A stretch of 64,000 nucleotides of DNA from JBBQZP01 sp038207585 (GTDB taxonomy: Bacteria; Pseudomonadota; Alphaproteobacteria; Rhodobacterales; Rhodobacteraceae): the NCBI GenBank assembly GCA_038207585.1, contig JBBQZP010000011.1:40498-104497 (forward strand), in the 5' to 3' direction. Within the stretch, counting starts at the first letter, position 1. Every line of letters starts with the position of its first letter. Below, piece by piece: positions 8,845 through 18,613 of the stretch. The translations under genes were made by a program, and so were the position numbers. The notes under the pieces are model-generated. The model ran no database searches, was not told the origin of the DNA, and was given only the letters and a program-made list of their open reading frames with translations.

Positions 8845-9688
8845 CGGACGGTCCCTGATCCGCCGCCGTGCCGGGTTGCGGCTGTGGCTTTCGATGGCCT
8901 GGCTTTCAGCGCTGGTGCTGGCAGCGGTGTTCGCCCCCCTGATTGCGCCGCATGACCCGTTGGCGCAGGACCTGTTTCTGGGGCGTCTGCCACCCTTTTG
9001 GGTGCAGGGAGCCGAGCCCGGCTATTGGCTTGGCACCGATAGTCTGGGCCGCGATGTACTGTCGCGCATCCTCTTTGGCGCGCGGGTGGCACTAGTGGTG
9101 GCGATTGCGGCGGGCAGCATTTCCTGCCTTCTGGGGGCGACGCTGGGGCTGCTTGCGGGGTTTCTGCGCGGCTGGGTCGATATGGTCATCTCACGCCTGA
9201 TCGACATCTGGATGGCGTTTCCGCCGGTGCTTTTTTCGATCCTGCTGATCGCGGTGCTTGGGCCCGGCCTTGTGTCGATCATCATCGCGGTTGTGGTCAT
9301 TGACTGGACCCGCTTTGCCCGCGTCATCCGGGCCGAGGCGATGACGCAGGGCGCGATGGATTACGTCGCCTCGGCCCGCGTTGCGGGGCGCGGGCACGGC
9401 GGCGTGATGCTGCGCGAGATTCTACCCAATGTGCTGCCCACCATCGTCGTGCTGCTGACGCTGGAGATGGGCATCGCGGTGATTGTTGAGGCGATCTTAA
9501 GCTTTGTGAACCTTTCCATCTCGACCGACGATCCGACATGGGGCGGCATGATTGCCGAGGGGCGCAGCGCAATTCATCAATCGTGGTGGGTGCTGGTGTT
9601 TCCGCTGATCACCCTGTTTCTGACGGTGCTGGCGTTTTCGCAACTGGGCGAAGGGTTGAAAGACCGCTTTGATCCGGTGCTGCGATGA
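8837..9688 (+). CDS. ABC importer permease, DppC type
   Basis: A 283-residue permease with the DppC hallmarks: an N-terminal membrane anchor, the periplasmic LGTDSLGRDVLSRILFGARVAL segment, and the EAA loop around YVASARVAGRGHGGVMLREILPNVLP. Its start overlaps the DppB stop by 8 bases and its stop overlaps the ATPase start by 4 bases, so all three are translationally coupled. Confidence 0.93.
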   Translation: MLDGRSLIRRRAGLRLWLSMAWLSALVLAAVFAPLIAPHDPLAQDLFLGRLPPFWVQGAEPGYWLGTDSLGRDVLSRILFGARVALVVAIAAGSISCLLGATLGLLAGFLRGWVDMVISRLIDIWMAFPPVLFSILLIAVLGPGLVSIIIAVVVIDWTRFARVIRAEAMTQGAMDYVASARVAGRGHGGVMLREILPNVLPTIVVLLTLEMGIAVIVEAILSFVNLSISTDDPTWGGMIAEGRSAIHQSWWVLVFPLITLFLTVLAFSQLGEGLKDRFDPVLR

Positions 9689-10553
9689 GCTTTCTTTCGG
9701 TGCGAAACCTGTCGGTCCGCCTGAAGAACGGCCCGCCCCTGCTGCGCCGCGTGTCGTTGGATGTGGCGGCGGGCGAGGTGCGCGGACTGGTTGGCGAAAG
9801 CGGGGCCGGAAAGTCGATGATCGGCCGCGCGGTGCTGGGTATTCTGCCGCCGTCCGTGCAGATCACCGAAGGCGAAATTCTGCTGGATGGCACCGATCTT
9901 TTGCAACTGCCGCCCAAGGAAAGCCGCCGCCGCATTGGGGCCACATGCGCGCTGATCCCGCAAGACCCGCTGACCGCGTTGAACCCCAGCCACCGGATCG
10001 GGCCGCAGATCACCGACCGGCTGGTTGATATTCTGGGGTGGAGCCGCACGGACGCCATTGCCCGCGCCCGCGCGCTGCTGGACGAGGTTCAGATCACAGA
10101 TGCCGACCGCGTGCTGCGGTCTTATCCGCATGAATTGTCGGGGGCATGCGCCAGCGCATCCTGATCGCGTCGGCCTTTGCCGCCGAGCCGAAACTGATCG
10201 TCGCGGACGAGCCTACGACCGCGCTGGATGTGACGGTGCAAAAGCAGATCCTGAAGCTGATTGCGGGATTGCAGGCCCGCCATGGCACGGCGCTTTTGTT
10301 CGTCACGCATGATCTGGGCGTCGTGTCCAAGGTCTGCCAGAACCTGTCGGTCCTCTATTCCGGGATGGTTGTCGAGGACAGCGCGGTTGGCGACTTTTTC
10401 ACCGCTCCGCGCCATCCCTATTCTGCAGCATTGCTGGCCGCGACGCCGAAATACACCGACCCCAGCGCAGGTTTGCAACCCGTGCCGGATGCCGTGATCG
10501 CGGCGGTGCGTGCCGAAGTCGCGGCTTTTGACCGGAGGCCTGCGCGTGGCTGA
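9685..10553 (+). pseudogene. ABC importer ATPase, DppD type, frameshifted in the signature motif
   Basis: Two reading frames together encode one DppD-type ATPase. The first (9685-10164) carries Walker A GESGAGKS and the Q-loop region IPQDPLTALNPS, and ends YPHELSG followed by unrelated residues. The second resumes at 10146 with MRQRILIASA, Walker B LIVADEPTTALD and the H-loop FVTHDLGVV. The expected sequence is LSGGMRQR; a single base is missing in or next to the run of five G at 10140-10144. With one base restored the product is about 289 residues, shorter than typical DppD (about 325). Everything else in the frame is intact and the next gene is coupled, so this is either a very recent mutation or a sequencing error in a G run. 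If real, the importer would depend on the second ATPase or be inactive. Confidence 0.85.
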
Positions 10554-11346
10554 TCTTTACACCGTCACCGACCTGCGCCTTTCGCTGGCCGATATGACGG
10601 CAAAGCCCCTGTTCGGGGCAACCCCGCGGATCGAGATTCTAAAGGGCCTCAGCTTTGCGATCCCCAAGGGGGCGGTTATCGGGATCGTCGGCGGGTCAGG
10701 CTCTGGCAAGTCGACACTGGGGCGGGCTTTGGTGCGGCTGTTGGAACCATCGCAGGGTGCCATCCGCTTTGACGGGGCCGACATCACCCATCTGCCCGAC
10801 GCAGAGTTGCGCCCGATGCGGCGGCGGTTCCAGATGATCTTTCAGGACCCGATGTCATCGCTGAACCCGCGCCACCGGGTCGGCACGATCATCGCCGAAC
10901 CGTTGCGCCTGCATGCGCTGGACTCGATCCCCGACCGGATCGCACGCGCGCTGGATCAGGTGGGCTTGCCGCAAGACTTTGCCAGCCGCTATCCGCACGA
11001 GTTGTCTGGCGGGCAGCGTCAGCGCGTCGGCATCGCGCGGGCCATCGCACTGGAGCCCGATTTCATTCTGGCCGATGAGATCGTGTCGGGGCTGGATGTA
11101 TCATCGCAGGCCAAGGTGCTGGCAGTGCTGGAAAAACTCGTGGCTGATTTGGGCCTGACGCTGGCGTTCATCAGCCACGATCTGTCGGTGATCCGCCGGT
11201 TGTGCCAGCGCACCATCGTGCTGTCGGGCGGCAGAATTGTGGAAGACCGCGCCACCGCCGATCTGTTCGCCACCCCGCACGCCGCCTATACGCGCGAGCT
11301 TCTGGCCGCGATTCCGCTGCCCGACCCCGCTCAGCCGTGGGACTGA
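10546..11346 (+). CDS. ABC importer ATPase, DppF type
   Basis: A 266-residue ATPase with Walker A GGSGSGKS, Q-loop MIFQDPMSSLNPRH, signature LSGGQRQRVGIARA, Walker B FILADEIVSGLD and H-loop FISHDLSVI. A GTG start at 10546 is preferred: GGAGG lies 8 bases upstream and the start overlaps the stop of the preceding ATPase frame. The Walker B tail reads DEIVSGLD rather than the usual DEPVSALD, keeping the catalytic Asp-Glu pair. The usual DppF C-terminal zinc-like oligopeptide extension is short or absent. Its 3' end overlaps the convergent thioesterase gene by 16 bases. Confidence 0.9.
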   Translation: MADLYTVTDLRLSLADMTAKPLFGATPRIEILKGLSFAIPKGAVIGIVGGSGSGKSTLGRALVRLLEPSQGAIRFDGADITHLPDAELRPMRRRFQMIFQDPMSSLNPRHRVGTIIAEPLRLHALDSIPDRIARALDQVGLPQDFASRYPHELSGGQRQRVGIARAIALEPDFILADEIVSGLDVSSQAKVLAVLEKLVADLGLTLAFISHDLSVIRRLCQRTIVLSGGRIVEDRATADLFATPHAAYTRELLAAIPLPDPAQPWD

Positions 11347-11789
11347 GGGCCACTGACCGGGCGGCGGGTCTGCACATCCTGCGCCAGTAGGCTTTCCAGC
11401 TTGGTCTTCACGGCCTCTGGCCAGACCATCGAGGTATGGCTGTCGAGCCAGCTTGCGGCCAGAACCTGTTCCACCGACCAGCGATGTTCCTCGCCGCAAT
11501 GAATGGCGTGTTTCAAGCGCAGCGACGATTTTCCGACCTTCATTACGGTGATCCGGAACGTCAGCTTGTCGCCAAAGAAAGATGGCTTTGAAAAATCGCA
11601 CGACAGATGCACGGTCGGTGTGCCCCAGCGTTCTTTCCAGATGATCTCGTGCCACGGCCAGCCAAGATATGCCCAGAATTCTTCCACCACCCCGTTCAGG
11701 ATGTTGAGATAGGCCGGATAGTAGGCCGTGCCGGAAATGTCGCAATCACCGAACCGCAACATGCGTTCGGCCGTGAAACAGACTGTCAT
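11331..11789 (-). CDS. Hotdog-fold acyl-CoA thioesterase (4-hydroxybenzoyl-CoA thioesterase type)
   Basis: A 152-residue single-domain protein. RFGDCDISGTAYYPAYLNI near the N-terminus matches the 4HBT family active-site segment, in which the Asp after the conserved Gly-Asp-Cys acts in thioester hydrolysis. The start at 11789 has a strong AGGGGAGG site just upstream, better than the in-frame Met at 11807. It converges on the importer operon. With an IorA-type enzyme nearby, which makes aryl-acetyl-CoA, release of free acid from an aryl-CoA ester is a reasonable but unproven role. Confidence 0.82.
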   Translation of the reverse strand: MTVCFTAERMLRFGDCDISGTAYYPAYLNILNGVVEEFWAYLGWPWHEIIWKERWGTPTVHLSCDFSKPSFFGDKLTFRITVMKVGKSSLRLKHAIHCGEEHRWSVEQVLAASWLDSHTSMVWPEAVKTKLESLLAQDVQTRRPVSGPQSHG

Positions 11790-12252
11790 CCTGTCCTCCC
11801 CTGACATTGCACCAGCGTCACAGGATTCTGCGCAAGGTCAACCCATTGCCAACGATCATGCGGCGCATTGTCGGCGGCATCAACAGGCTGTGCCTGTCGG
11901 TTCATTCAGGCTCACGCGGGGGTGGGAGAAAGTGTCTTTCGCCGCACCGAGGGTTAGCCGAGCCTGATCCGGACGGCGCGGTCGGGCGGTCCTATCTGGC
12001 CAACCATGACCGCGCGCCCATGCATGGCCGGATCAAAAGGACGCAAAACTGCCTGCAGGCCCAGCGTCACACAGTACTTGGCGGGCTGGAACTGTGCGAA
12101 ATCCTCGACCTTCTGATCGACGAAGCGGGGACTGCATACAACGCTGCGGCAGGGGTTCCGGCACACCTTGGGGCATTTGGGATGGCCCTGTCCATCGTCA
12201 CGCAGCGGCCGCTTTTGACCTAAAAATGACTGTAGAGGGCCGTGCAGACCCC
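11790..12252. other. Non-coding or unrecognised stretch between thioesterase and broken aconitase-X gene
   Basis: About 460 bases without a gene I can support. Open frames exist on both strands but none shows a family motif or a good ribosome-binding site. It lies at the 3' end of the decayed aconitase-X gene and may hold further decayed sequence. Confidence 0.5.
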
Positions 12253-13964
12253 CTATGGGTCTTTCCAACCAAATGGGCAGGCCCACCAATCGGGCAGGGT
12301 TGCCGGGGCCATTCCGGTTTGCGCCGCCGATACACAATCGGCCAAAGACCCGAACCGCACGGCGCGGCCCGACAAACCCGGTGCACAATGGGCGAATTTG
12401 CCGGAATTCGTCATCAGGGTTCGGGCGTTCGGCGGCAAGATCGGTTCGGTGATCGAACACCAGCAAAGATCGGGGATCATCTGCGCGCCAAATGCTTCCA
12501 GCCGCTGGCGCGTGCCGTCTGCCGAAGCCTTGGCCAGCACAGCCCGCCCGACCGTTACGATGACCGCCGTGCCGTCCGCCCGGCGTCCGGTTGCCAGATC
12601 AGCCAAGGCCTGACATTCGGTCAGTGAAAAATGCGGGCTGCCAAAGGCAACAAGATCAATCTGTTGTGGCCCGGGGTTCAGGTCTGACCACACTCTTGCA
12701 AGGTCGGCCCGACCTACCGTCAGGTGATCCGGCGTCCTTTCGAAATCTGCCGCCTCGGGTGTGTGTCCCACCACATGCAGCATCGGCGCGGCAGAGGTGG
12801 AGCCAAAGGCCGCACACATCGCCTTCAGGTCATCGAGCGACGCAGAGGTCTTTTCCAGCCCGGTCAGAACAGGAATCCTGGCGGGTGCAAGCTGCCCCGC
12901 CAGATATCACAGCATTGGCCACAACGCATCATCATGCCAAAGCGGCACCTCGATATGAAGCGTGCAGCGGGGCGCGCGTCCGGCCAATACATACACGCCT
13001 GACAACGGCGCGCGCCCGGTCATGGCAATGAACAGATCAAGGTAGTCGGGATGCTTTACATTCCGCGCCGCAAGCACGGTACTGGCAAAAATCACTGCAT
13101 TCGATTCCGACCGACCAATCGCCTCGCCCGACTTTGGCGCGGAGTCCAGTAGGTGCGGCGCGCAGGTAAAGCTGGGCTGTGCGCCCATGGCGAAATACGC
13201 ATCCGCCAGTCGCGCTGCGCGTAACCCGAAATCGGGGGCACGCCCTGGGTGCGCCAACTTCCGTGATCCACCGAAATCGCATTCATTGTGGTGGGGATGC
13301 AGCCCTTATCGCCCATCCCGGCCATCTTTTCGGCAAAGCGCCGATTGGCGTCATTCGCAAGAATACAGCCGTCGATATGCCCCTGCGTCAAATCAATCAG
13401 CGTTGTCGCATCCTGCAGAACGGCCACGGCGCAGATCACTTCCACGGCGATCCGGCGGGCCGGACCGTCAGAGCCGCCAAGCATCGCAAGATCCCGCGCG
13501 GTCAGGTCCAGTGCGGCAACAGGCAACCGGTCAACCGGCAGGATCGCGCCGTCGATGGTCATCGCGGTGTCGGTCAACGTCACATGGCTTGCGGCCGCGA
13601 CTGTTGCAAAGGCGTCGCGTCACAACCGAAGTACCGGCACTTTCCGGTCAAACATCCGTTCCGCGATCATCGCACCAAGGGTAACAACATCCTCTGCCTC
13701 GCGAAAGACAATCGCGGCGGGGGAAACGCCGTTCAACGCCAGATCCAGCATGACGCCATTGCCGCTGCACGACCCCCGCGTTGTCGGCATCACCAGAACC
13801 TTGCCCGCCAGCGATTGCCCGCACAGCGGATGGCCCGCATCAATGACGACGCCGGTCAGAGGATCCACCCCGCCCCAGAAGCTGAGCCCCCTGTCGGTCG
13901 CAAGCACATCGGCGGCCCCGCATCCCGGAATGATGCTGAGCGCGGTCATGTCAGAAGACTCCAT
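12253..13964 (-). pseudogene. Aconitase X (fused swivel + catalytic domains; cis-3-hydroxy-L-proline-dehydratase-like), broken
   Basis: The remains of a single-chain AcnX gene can be read along the whole stretch. The N-terminal swivel domain (13964 to 13623) contains GCGAADVLATDRGLSFWGG and VMPTTRGSCSGNG. The catalytic domain follows with LIDLTQGHIDGCI, PTTMNAISVD, GAQPSFTCAPHLLDSAPK, then FGSPHFSLTEC and NSGKFAHCAPGLSG near the C-terminus at 12253. It is interrupted by an in-frame TGA at 13620-13622, a one-base frameshift near 13220-13260 (between GVPP and ARLADAYFAMG), and another in-frame TGA at 12907-12909 where Gly (GGA) is expected. Bacterial fused AcnX enzymes dehydrate cis-3-hydroxy-L-proline. 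The gene lies at the distal end of the gntR-amidase operon, so its loss removes one catabolic step. Confidence 0.88.
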
Positions 13965-14145
13965 AGCCTGTCCGTTGTGCCAGTGGCCCGCCGCCGCAAA
14001 CACCTTGCGGCACTGCGCCGGACAATCCGTTGAACAGATCACAATATCCGCAGCATTGCATACGATCTGATGATCACCGGGTCTTACGACAGCAAGCCTT
14101 CATGCCCGGCCCAATGCCCTTTGCAATCAGTGCGACCCAACAGGA

Positions 14146-15480
14146 TCACGCGGCGCCGGACACCCCTGTGGTTGGCGCGAGCACGGCTTCAATCTGTCTC
14201 GCAATCGACAAAAGCCGCGCGTCCGCCCCCAAAGGACCGGTCAGTTGCAGCCCGACCGGAAGGCCGTCGCAGACCCCGCAAGGCAGGCTGAGAGAGGGGT
14301 GCCCCGTCACATTGGCAAAGCCGCTGGCCAACATCTCGCTGTCTTCGCCATCAGCGATTTCCGGGTCCTCATGCGGGGCGGTGAACGGAACACTGGGCGA
14401 CACCAGTATATCGACATCGGCAAAGATCGCCTCGACGGCGGCCCGCAATGCCGTTTGGGCCTGCAATGCCATGACATAATCCGTTGCGGGCTGCCTGAAC
14501 CCGGCTTCGATCTGCGATCGTGTGCCGGGGGCATAGCCGTCCGGGTTGCTGGCCAGCAGTGCCCGGTGAATCACGCTTGCCTCAGGATGCAGAATCTTGA
14601 CCAAAGTCTGATTGGCATCGCCCAGCCCCGCGATATCGGTGGTCACGACCTGCGCGCCGTGGTCTTGCAGGCGCGCCATGATGGTCTGGAAATGCGCCGT
14701 GACAGCGCGCCCGGTTTGAGTGGTGGATACATGGCGGACCAGAACGCCAATGCGCAGGCCCCTTATGTCAGGATCGGACAGGGGCATCGGTTCCCCGGCA
14801 ATACAGGCCAGCACCAGTGCGGCGTCGGTGACGTTGCGCGCCAGCGGGCCCGCGTGGTCAAGGCTGGGTGACAAGGGGAAGACGCCGTCCAGCGGCACCA
14901 GACCGAAACCAGGTTTCACCCCGACGATGCCACAATACGCCGCCGGGATGCGGATTGAGCCGCCCGTGTCGGTGCCAATGGCCGCAGGCACAATCCCCGC
15001 CGCAACCGCCGCCGCCGAACCACCACTGGACCCGCCCGCCGTACGGGATGGATCATGCGGGTTGTTCGTCTGACCAATGGCCGGGTGGGCGACGCCGTAG
15101 GCAAACTCCAGAAGATTGGTCTTTCCCATGATCACCGCCCCCGCCGCCCTAAGCCGCGCAACCAGTACCGCGTCGCGCGTTGCGATGTGCGGGGGGCGGG
15201 CTTGGGTGCCGTAGCCGGTTGGCAGGCCCTCAACCTCGATCAGGTCCTTGATGGCCACGGGAATGCCATGCAGCGGGCCAAGATCGGTACCCGCAGCCAA
15301 CTGACTTGTGCGCAGCCTTGCCTCGGCGCGGGTCGCATCCTCGGCCCGGCAGGCAAAGGCATTGAGCATTGGTTCGGTTTCAGCCATCCGCGCGATGGCC
15401 TCTTCCACCACGTCGGTGGGCGTGCGCTTGCCGCTGCGATAGTCCGCACCAAGCTGGGCAATGGTCGGGAACGGGCCCAT
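14146..15480 (-). CDS. Amidase signature family hydrolase
   Basis: A 444-residue amidase with the Ser-cisSer-Lys triad visible: catalytic Lys in GIPVAIKDLIEV near residue 79, cis-Ser in the RTAGGSSGGSAAAVAAG loop near residue 150, and nucleophile Ser in GTDTGGSIRIPAAYCG. Members hydrolyse carboxylic amides, including Glu-tRNA(Gln) amidotransferase GatA, but the lone gene and catabolic context argue for a small-amide hydrolase. Its start codon directly abuts the M20 peptidase stop, so the two are cotranscribed. The substrate is unknown. Confidence 0.9.
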   Translation of the reverse strand: MGPFPTIAQLGADYRSGKRTPTDVVEEAIARMAETEPMLNAFACRAEDATRAEARLRTSQLAAGTDLGPLHGIPVAIKDLIEVEGLPTGYGTQARPPHIATRDAVLVARLRAAGAVIMGKTNLLEFAYGVAHPAIGQTNNPHDPSRTAGGSSGGSAAAVAAGIVPAAIGTDTGGSIRIPAAYCGIVGVKPGFGLVPLDGVFPLSPSLDHAGPLARNVTDAALVLACIAGEPMPLSDPDIRGLRIGVLVRHVSTTQTGRAVTAHFQTIMARLQDHGAQVVTTDIAGLGDANQTLVKILHPEASVIHRALLASNPDGYAPGTRSQIEAGFRQPATDYVMALQAQTALRAAVEAIFADVDILVSPSVPFTAPHEDPEIADGEDSEMLASGFANVTGHPSLSLPCGVCDGLPVGLQLTGPLGADARLLSIARQIEAVLAPTTGVSGAA

Positions 15481-16854
15481 CTATTGTTGCCCCATCCGCT
15501 CCAGCAGCCGCGCCCAGGCAACAAGGCCGGTGCGAAAGCTGGACAGGCGGAAGAATTCATTGGGCGCGTGGTAATCCTCGTCCGAGGTGGAAAACGAAAA
15601 GAACACGATGTTGACCCCCAGATGGCGCGAAAACACATCACCGATGGGGATCGTGGCCCCCATCGCAACCCGCAGTGGCCGCGCGCCCAGAAGTTCGGCC
15701 AGAATGTCTTCGGCAATGTGCAAGGCGGGCAGATCGGGGTCCAGCGCAAAGGCGGTGCTGCCCGGCCCGTGGCGGCGCACCGTCAGCCGAAAGCCGGTGG
15801 GTAACACGCGTTCCAGATGGCGGGTGATCGCGGCGGCAACCTCTGCCGGTTTTTGCCCTGCAACCAGACGGCAGGTGATCTTGGCGGATGCGACAGACGG
15901 GATCACCGTCTTTGTGCCCTGCCCCTGATAGCCGCCGGAAATGCCGTTGAATTCCAGCGTCGGTATCAGCCATTGCCGGGTCAGCAGGTCTGCGCCGCCC
16001 GGCATTGGGTCGGGATGCGCGGCACCGATACCGTCAAAATAAGCAGCAGAGTCAAAGTTGACACTGCGGATCGCTGCGGCAATCGCGGGGTCAGGCGGCG
16101 TTGCCGCAGACGCAAAACCCGGCACCGCGACATCTCCCGCCGCATCATGCAGCGAGGCCAGCATCGCCACCAGCGCGCGGATCGGGTTTGGCGCGCTGCC
16201 CCCGTGACGGCCCGAATGCAGGTCTTTGGCCGCCCCTTCAACCGTGAACTCAAGTGCCATCATCCCCCGGCTGGCCACGGTCATCGACGGCAGGTCTGCC
16301 CGCCACATCGCCCCGTCGGCCGAAATCACCACATCGCAGGCCAGCCGGTCTTTCAGCAGCGCCACGGTTTCATCCAGATGCGGGCTGCCCGATTCCTCTT
16401 CGCCCTCGATGATGACTTTCAGGTTCACCGGCAGCCGCCCCGCCGTTTCATGAAACGCCCGCGCCACCAGAATGGGGATCAGCAGCGGCCCCTTGTCATC
16501 AGAGACGCCGCGCGCATAAAGCCGGTCGTCGCGGATGTCGGGGGCAAAGGGCGGTGAGTGCCATTTGTCCAGGGGATCAGGCGGTTGGACATCGTAGTGG
16601 CCATAAATCAGAACGGTCGGCGCGCCCGGAACATCGCACCATTCGGCCAGCACCACCGGATGGCCGCCGGTCGCAATCACCTCGACGCTGGGAAAACCGG
16701 CCTGCGTCAGTTGATCGGCGGCAAAGGCTGCGGCTTCGTGAATATGGCTGGCAAAGGCGGGGTCGGTGCTGACGCTGGGGATGCGGCAAAAGGCTTTCAG
16801 CATTTCAACCGCCGCGTCCTGATGATCTTCCAGCCACGCCTCGACAGCGCTCAT
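15481..16854 (-). CDS. M20 family metallopeptidase (dipeptidase/ArgE-DapE type)
   Basis: A 457-residue di-zinc M20 peptidase. IYGHYDVQPPDPLDKW holds the first metal His and Asp, and IIEGEEESGSPHLD holds the general-base Glu followed by the next metal ligand. A dimerisation (lid) domain lies between about residues 190 and 350, starting near the KDLHSGRHGG motif. The YDVQPPDPLDKW form is typical of broad dipeptidases (carnosinase-like) rather than DapE. It is likely cytoplasmic, as there is no signal peptide. It overlaps the SDR gene by 4 bases. Confidence 0.9.
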   Translation of the reverse strand: MSAVEAWLEDHQDAAVEMLKAFCRIPSVSTDPAFASHIHEAAAFAADQLTQAGFPSVEVIATGGHPVVLAEWCDVPGAPTVLIYGHYDVQPPDPLDKWHSPPFAPDIRDDRLYARGVSDDKGPLLIPILVARAFHETAGRLPVNLKVIIEGEEESGSPHLDETVALLKDRLACDVVISADGAMWRADLPSMTVASRGMMALEFTVEGAAKDLHSGRHGGSAPNPIRALVAMLASLHDAAGDVAVPGFASAATPPDPAIAAAIRSVNFDSAAYFDGIGAAHPDPMPGGADLLTRQWLIPTLEFNGISGGYQGQGTKTVIPSVASAKITCRLVAGQKPAEVAAAITRHLERVLPTGFRLTVRRHGPGSTAFALDPDLPALHIAEDILAELLGARPLRVAMGATIPIGDVFSRHLGVNIVFFSFSTSDEDYHAPNEFFRLSSFRTGLVAWARLLERMGQQ

Positions 16855-17597
16855 TTCCCGCCATCCACGCTGAGCGCCTCACCGGTGATCCAGCCCGCGT
16901 AATCGGACGCAAAGAACATCACCGCGTTGGCAATATCCTGCGGCGTGCCAAGGCGGCGCAGCGCGATGTTGGACAAAAGCCTCTCTTGCCCGTCCTTGCC
17001 CATCGCCTGATACTGCCGTTCGGTCGTGGGGTTTGAAAGAACGAACCCCGGTGCCACGCAGTTGACGGTGATGCCCCATGGCCCCAGTTCATGCGCCAGT
17101 TGCCGGGTCAGGCTGATCTGCCCGGCCTTGGCTGCGGCATAGGCCTGAATACCGGTCAGACTGATCGTCTTGCCCGCCCCGGACGAGATGTTGATGACCC
17201 GGCCAAACTTGCGGTCCTTCATGCCGGGGGCCACGGCCTGCGCCATGAAAAAGCTTCCCGACAGGTTCACGTCAAAGATGGACTGCCAGTCATCGGCGCT
17301 GATGTCTTCGATCGGGCGGCCGGTCTGCCCGCAAACGCCGCCTGCGTTGTTAACCAGAATGTCGATGGGGCCTGCCTTGGCAACTGCCGCCTGCACGGCG
17401 TCGCGGTTGCCCACATTCACGACGGCGCTTTCGCACTTGCCACCCGACAGGGCGACGGTTTCCGCCAAGCCCTCGGCCAGCACGTCAAACACATGCACCT
17501 TGGCCCCGAGCGCGGCGAACGAAAGCGCTATGGCGCGGCCAAACCCGTGCGCAGCCCCCGTGACCAGCACCCGGCGGCCCTCAAATTCGATCTTCAT
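16851..17597 (-). CDS. SDR family oxidoreductase
   Basis: A 248-residue classical short-chain dehydrogenase/reductase. The NAD(P) motif is TGAAHGFGRAIA near residue 13, NNAGG follows, catalytic Ser is in INISSGAGK, and the YxxxK pair is in QAYAAAKAGQ. Cytoplasmic; the substrate is unknown. It overlaps both neighbours by 4 bases, between the ketopantoate-reductase-like gene and the M20 peptidase. Confidence 0.93.
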   Translation of the reverse strand: MKIEFEGRRVLVTGAAHGFGRAIALSFAALGAKVHVFDVLAEGLAETVALSGGKCESAVVNVGNRDAVQAAVAKAGPIDILVNNAGGVCGQTGRPIEDISADDWQSIFDVNLSGSFFMAQAVAPGMKDRKFGRVINISSGAGKTISLTGIQAYAAAKAGQISLTRQLAHELGPWGITVNCVAPGFVLSNPTTERQYQAMGKDGQERLLSNIALRRLGTPQDIANAVMFFASDYAGWITGEALSVDGGK

Positions 17598-18613
17598 GCA
17601 GCACCCCCCGCCAGTTCAGCCAGATTATCCATCGACAGCGGCCTGTCGCCCGCCTCGATCTGCGCAATCATGCCCATCAGATGCCGGACCAGAGGTGTCG
17701 ACAGACCGGCCTTTTCGCCCGCCGTAACAATCGGGCCAAGCTGTGCCTGACATTCGGTCTTGCGCTTGCGCACAGCCAGATCGCGCCAGATACCCGAATG
17801 GGATTTGGCCGAACGGCGGTTGTGCGCCACCATGTCATCGAAGGACCGGGTGATTTCGGCAGGGTCCGCGCCGGGCATGAAGGCGGCGGGGTAAAAGCCG
17901 TTGAACGCCTCGGTCCGAACACCCGCCGCACCTGCAACGCGGCCGACCTCCTGGCCAAGGCGCGTCAGCACGGGCCGGGCGGTCTTGTCATCCAGCACGT
18001 CGGCGATGCTGTCGTTGGTCACCGCCGTGGCAAATAGCAGCGCGCCGTAAATCAGCTTGCCCCAGAGATATCCCCAGATATTTGGTGTCAGCACGGCATC
18101 GACGTCAAAATCCTGCATCAACCGGTGCAGCGCCATTATCCGGTCGGTCTGGGTGCCCTCCAATTCACCCACCACAACCGCGCCACGACCGGAATAGGTC
18201 ACAACGCCGGGGTCAAGGTAGTCGGCCCCGAAATTCACAAAACAGCCGATGGTACGGGCGGCCCCCACTTCGGCAGCAATCTCGATTTCATTGAGCCCGT
18301 TCTGGGCCGACACGACATAACCATCCGGGGCCACATGCGGAGCCATGGCGCGGATCGCGTCGGCCGTATGCAGTGCCTTCACGCACAGAAAGGTCGTCTT
18401 GAACGTGCCCTTCAGATCGGCGGGCAGAAAGGCGGGCGCGCGCACGGTGTCTTCCCAGATCGGGCCGACAATCTTCAGCCCGTCTTCGTTGATCGCGCGC
18501 ACATGCGCCTCGACATTATCGACAAAGACGACCTTGTGCCCGGCGCGCAGGAACGCCGCGCCAAGGCTGCCGCCAATCGCCCCCGCCCCCCAGATCAATA
18601 TCGGGGCATTCAA
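17594..18613 (-). CDS. Ketopantoate reductase (PanE/ApbA) family protein
   Basis: A 339-residue NADP-dependent reductase. The N-terminal Rossmann motif is WGAGAIGGSLGAAFLRAGHK, SAQNGLNE matches the conserved Asn loop, and GYLWGKLIYGALLFATAVTND carries the conserved Lys/Asn segment of the helical C-domain. True PanE makes pantoate for CoA. The location in a catabolic operon and the longer C-terminus suggest a different 2-keto acid substrate. It has 4-base overlaps on both sides. Confidence 0.87.
   Translation of the reverse strand: MNAPILIWGAGAIGGSLGAAFLRAGHKVVFVDNVEAHVRAINEDGLKIVGPIWEDTVRAPAFLPADLKGTFKTTFLCVKALHTADAIRAMAPHVAPDGYVVSAQNGLNEIEIAAEVGAARTIGCFVNFGADYLDPGVVTYSGRGAVVVGELEGTQTDRIMALHRLMQDFDVDAVLTPNIWGYLWGKLIYGALLFATAVTNDSIADVLDDKTARPVLTRLGQEVGRVAGAAGVRTEAFNGFYPAAFMPGADPAEITRSFDDMVAHNRRSAKSHSGIWRDLAVRKRKTECQAQLGPIVTAGEKAGLSTPLVRHLMGMIAQIEAGDRPLSMDNLAELAGGAA

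Noticed and set aside
10140..10144. Programmed frameshifting in the ATPase gene
   Set aside because: A run of only five G without a stimulatory structure that I could see, and no precedent in DppD genes; mutation or sequencing error is simpler.
11954..12466. Long minus-strand open frame over the 3' end of the aconitase-X pseudogene
   Set aside because: It is out of frame with the recognisable AcnX text and shows no motif or ribosome-binding site; treated as a shadow frame.
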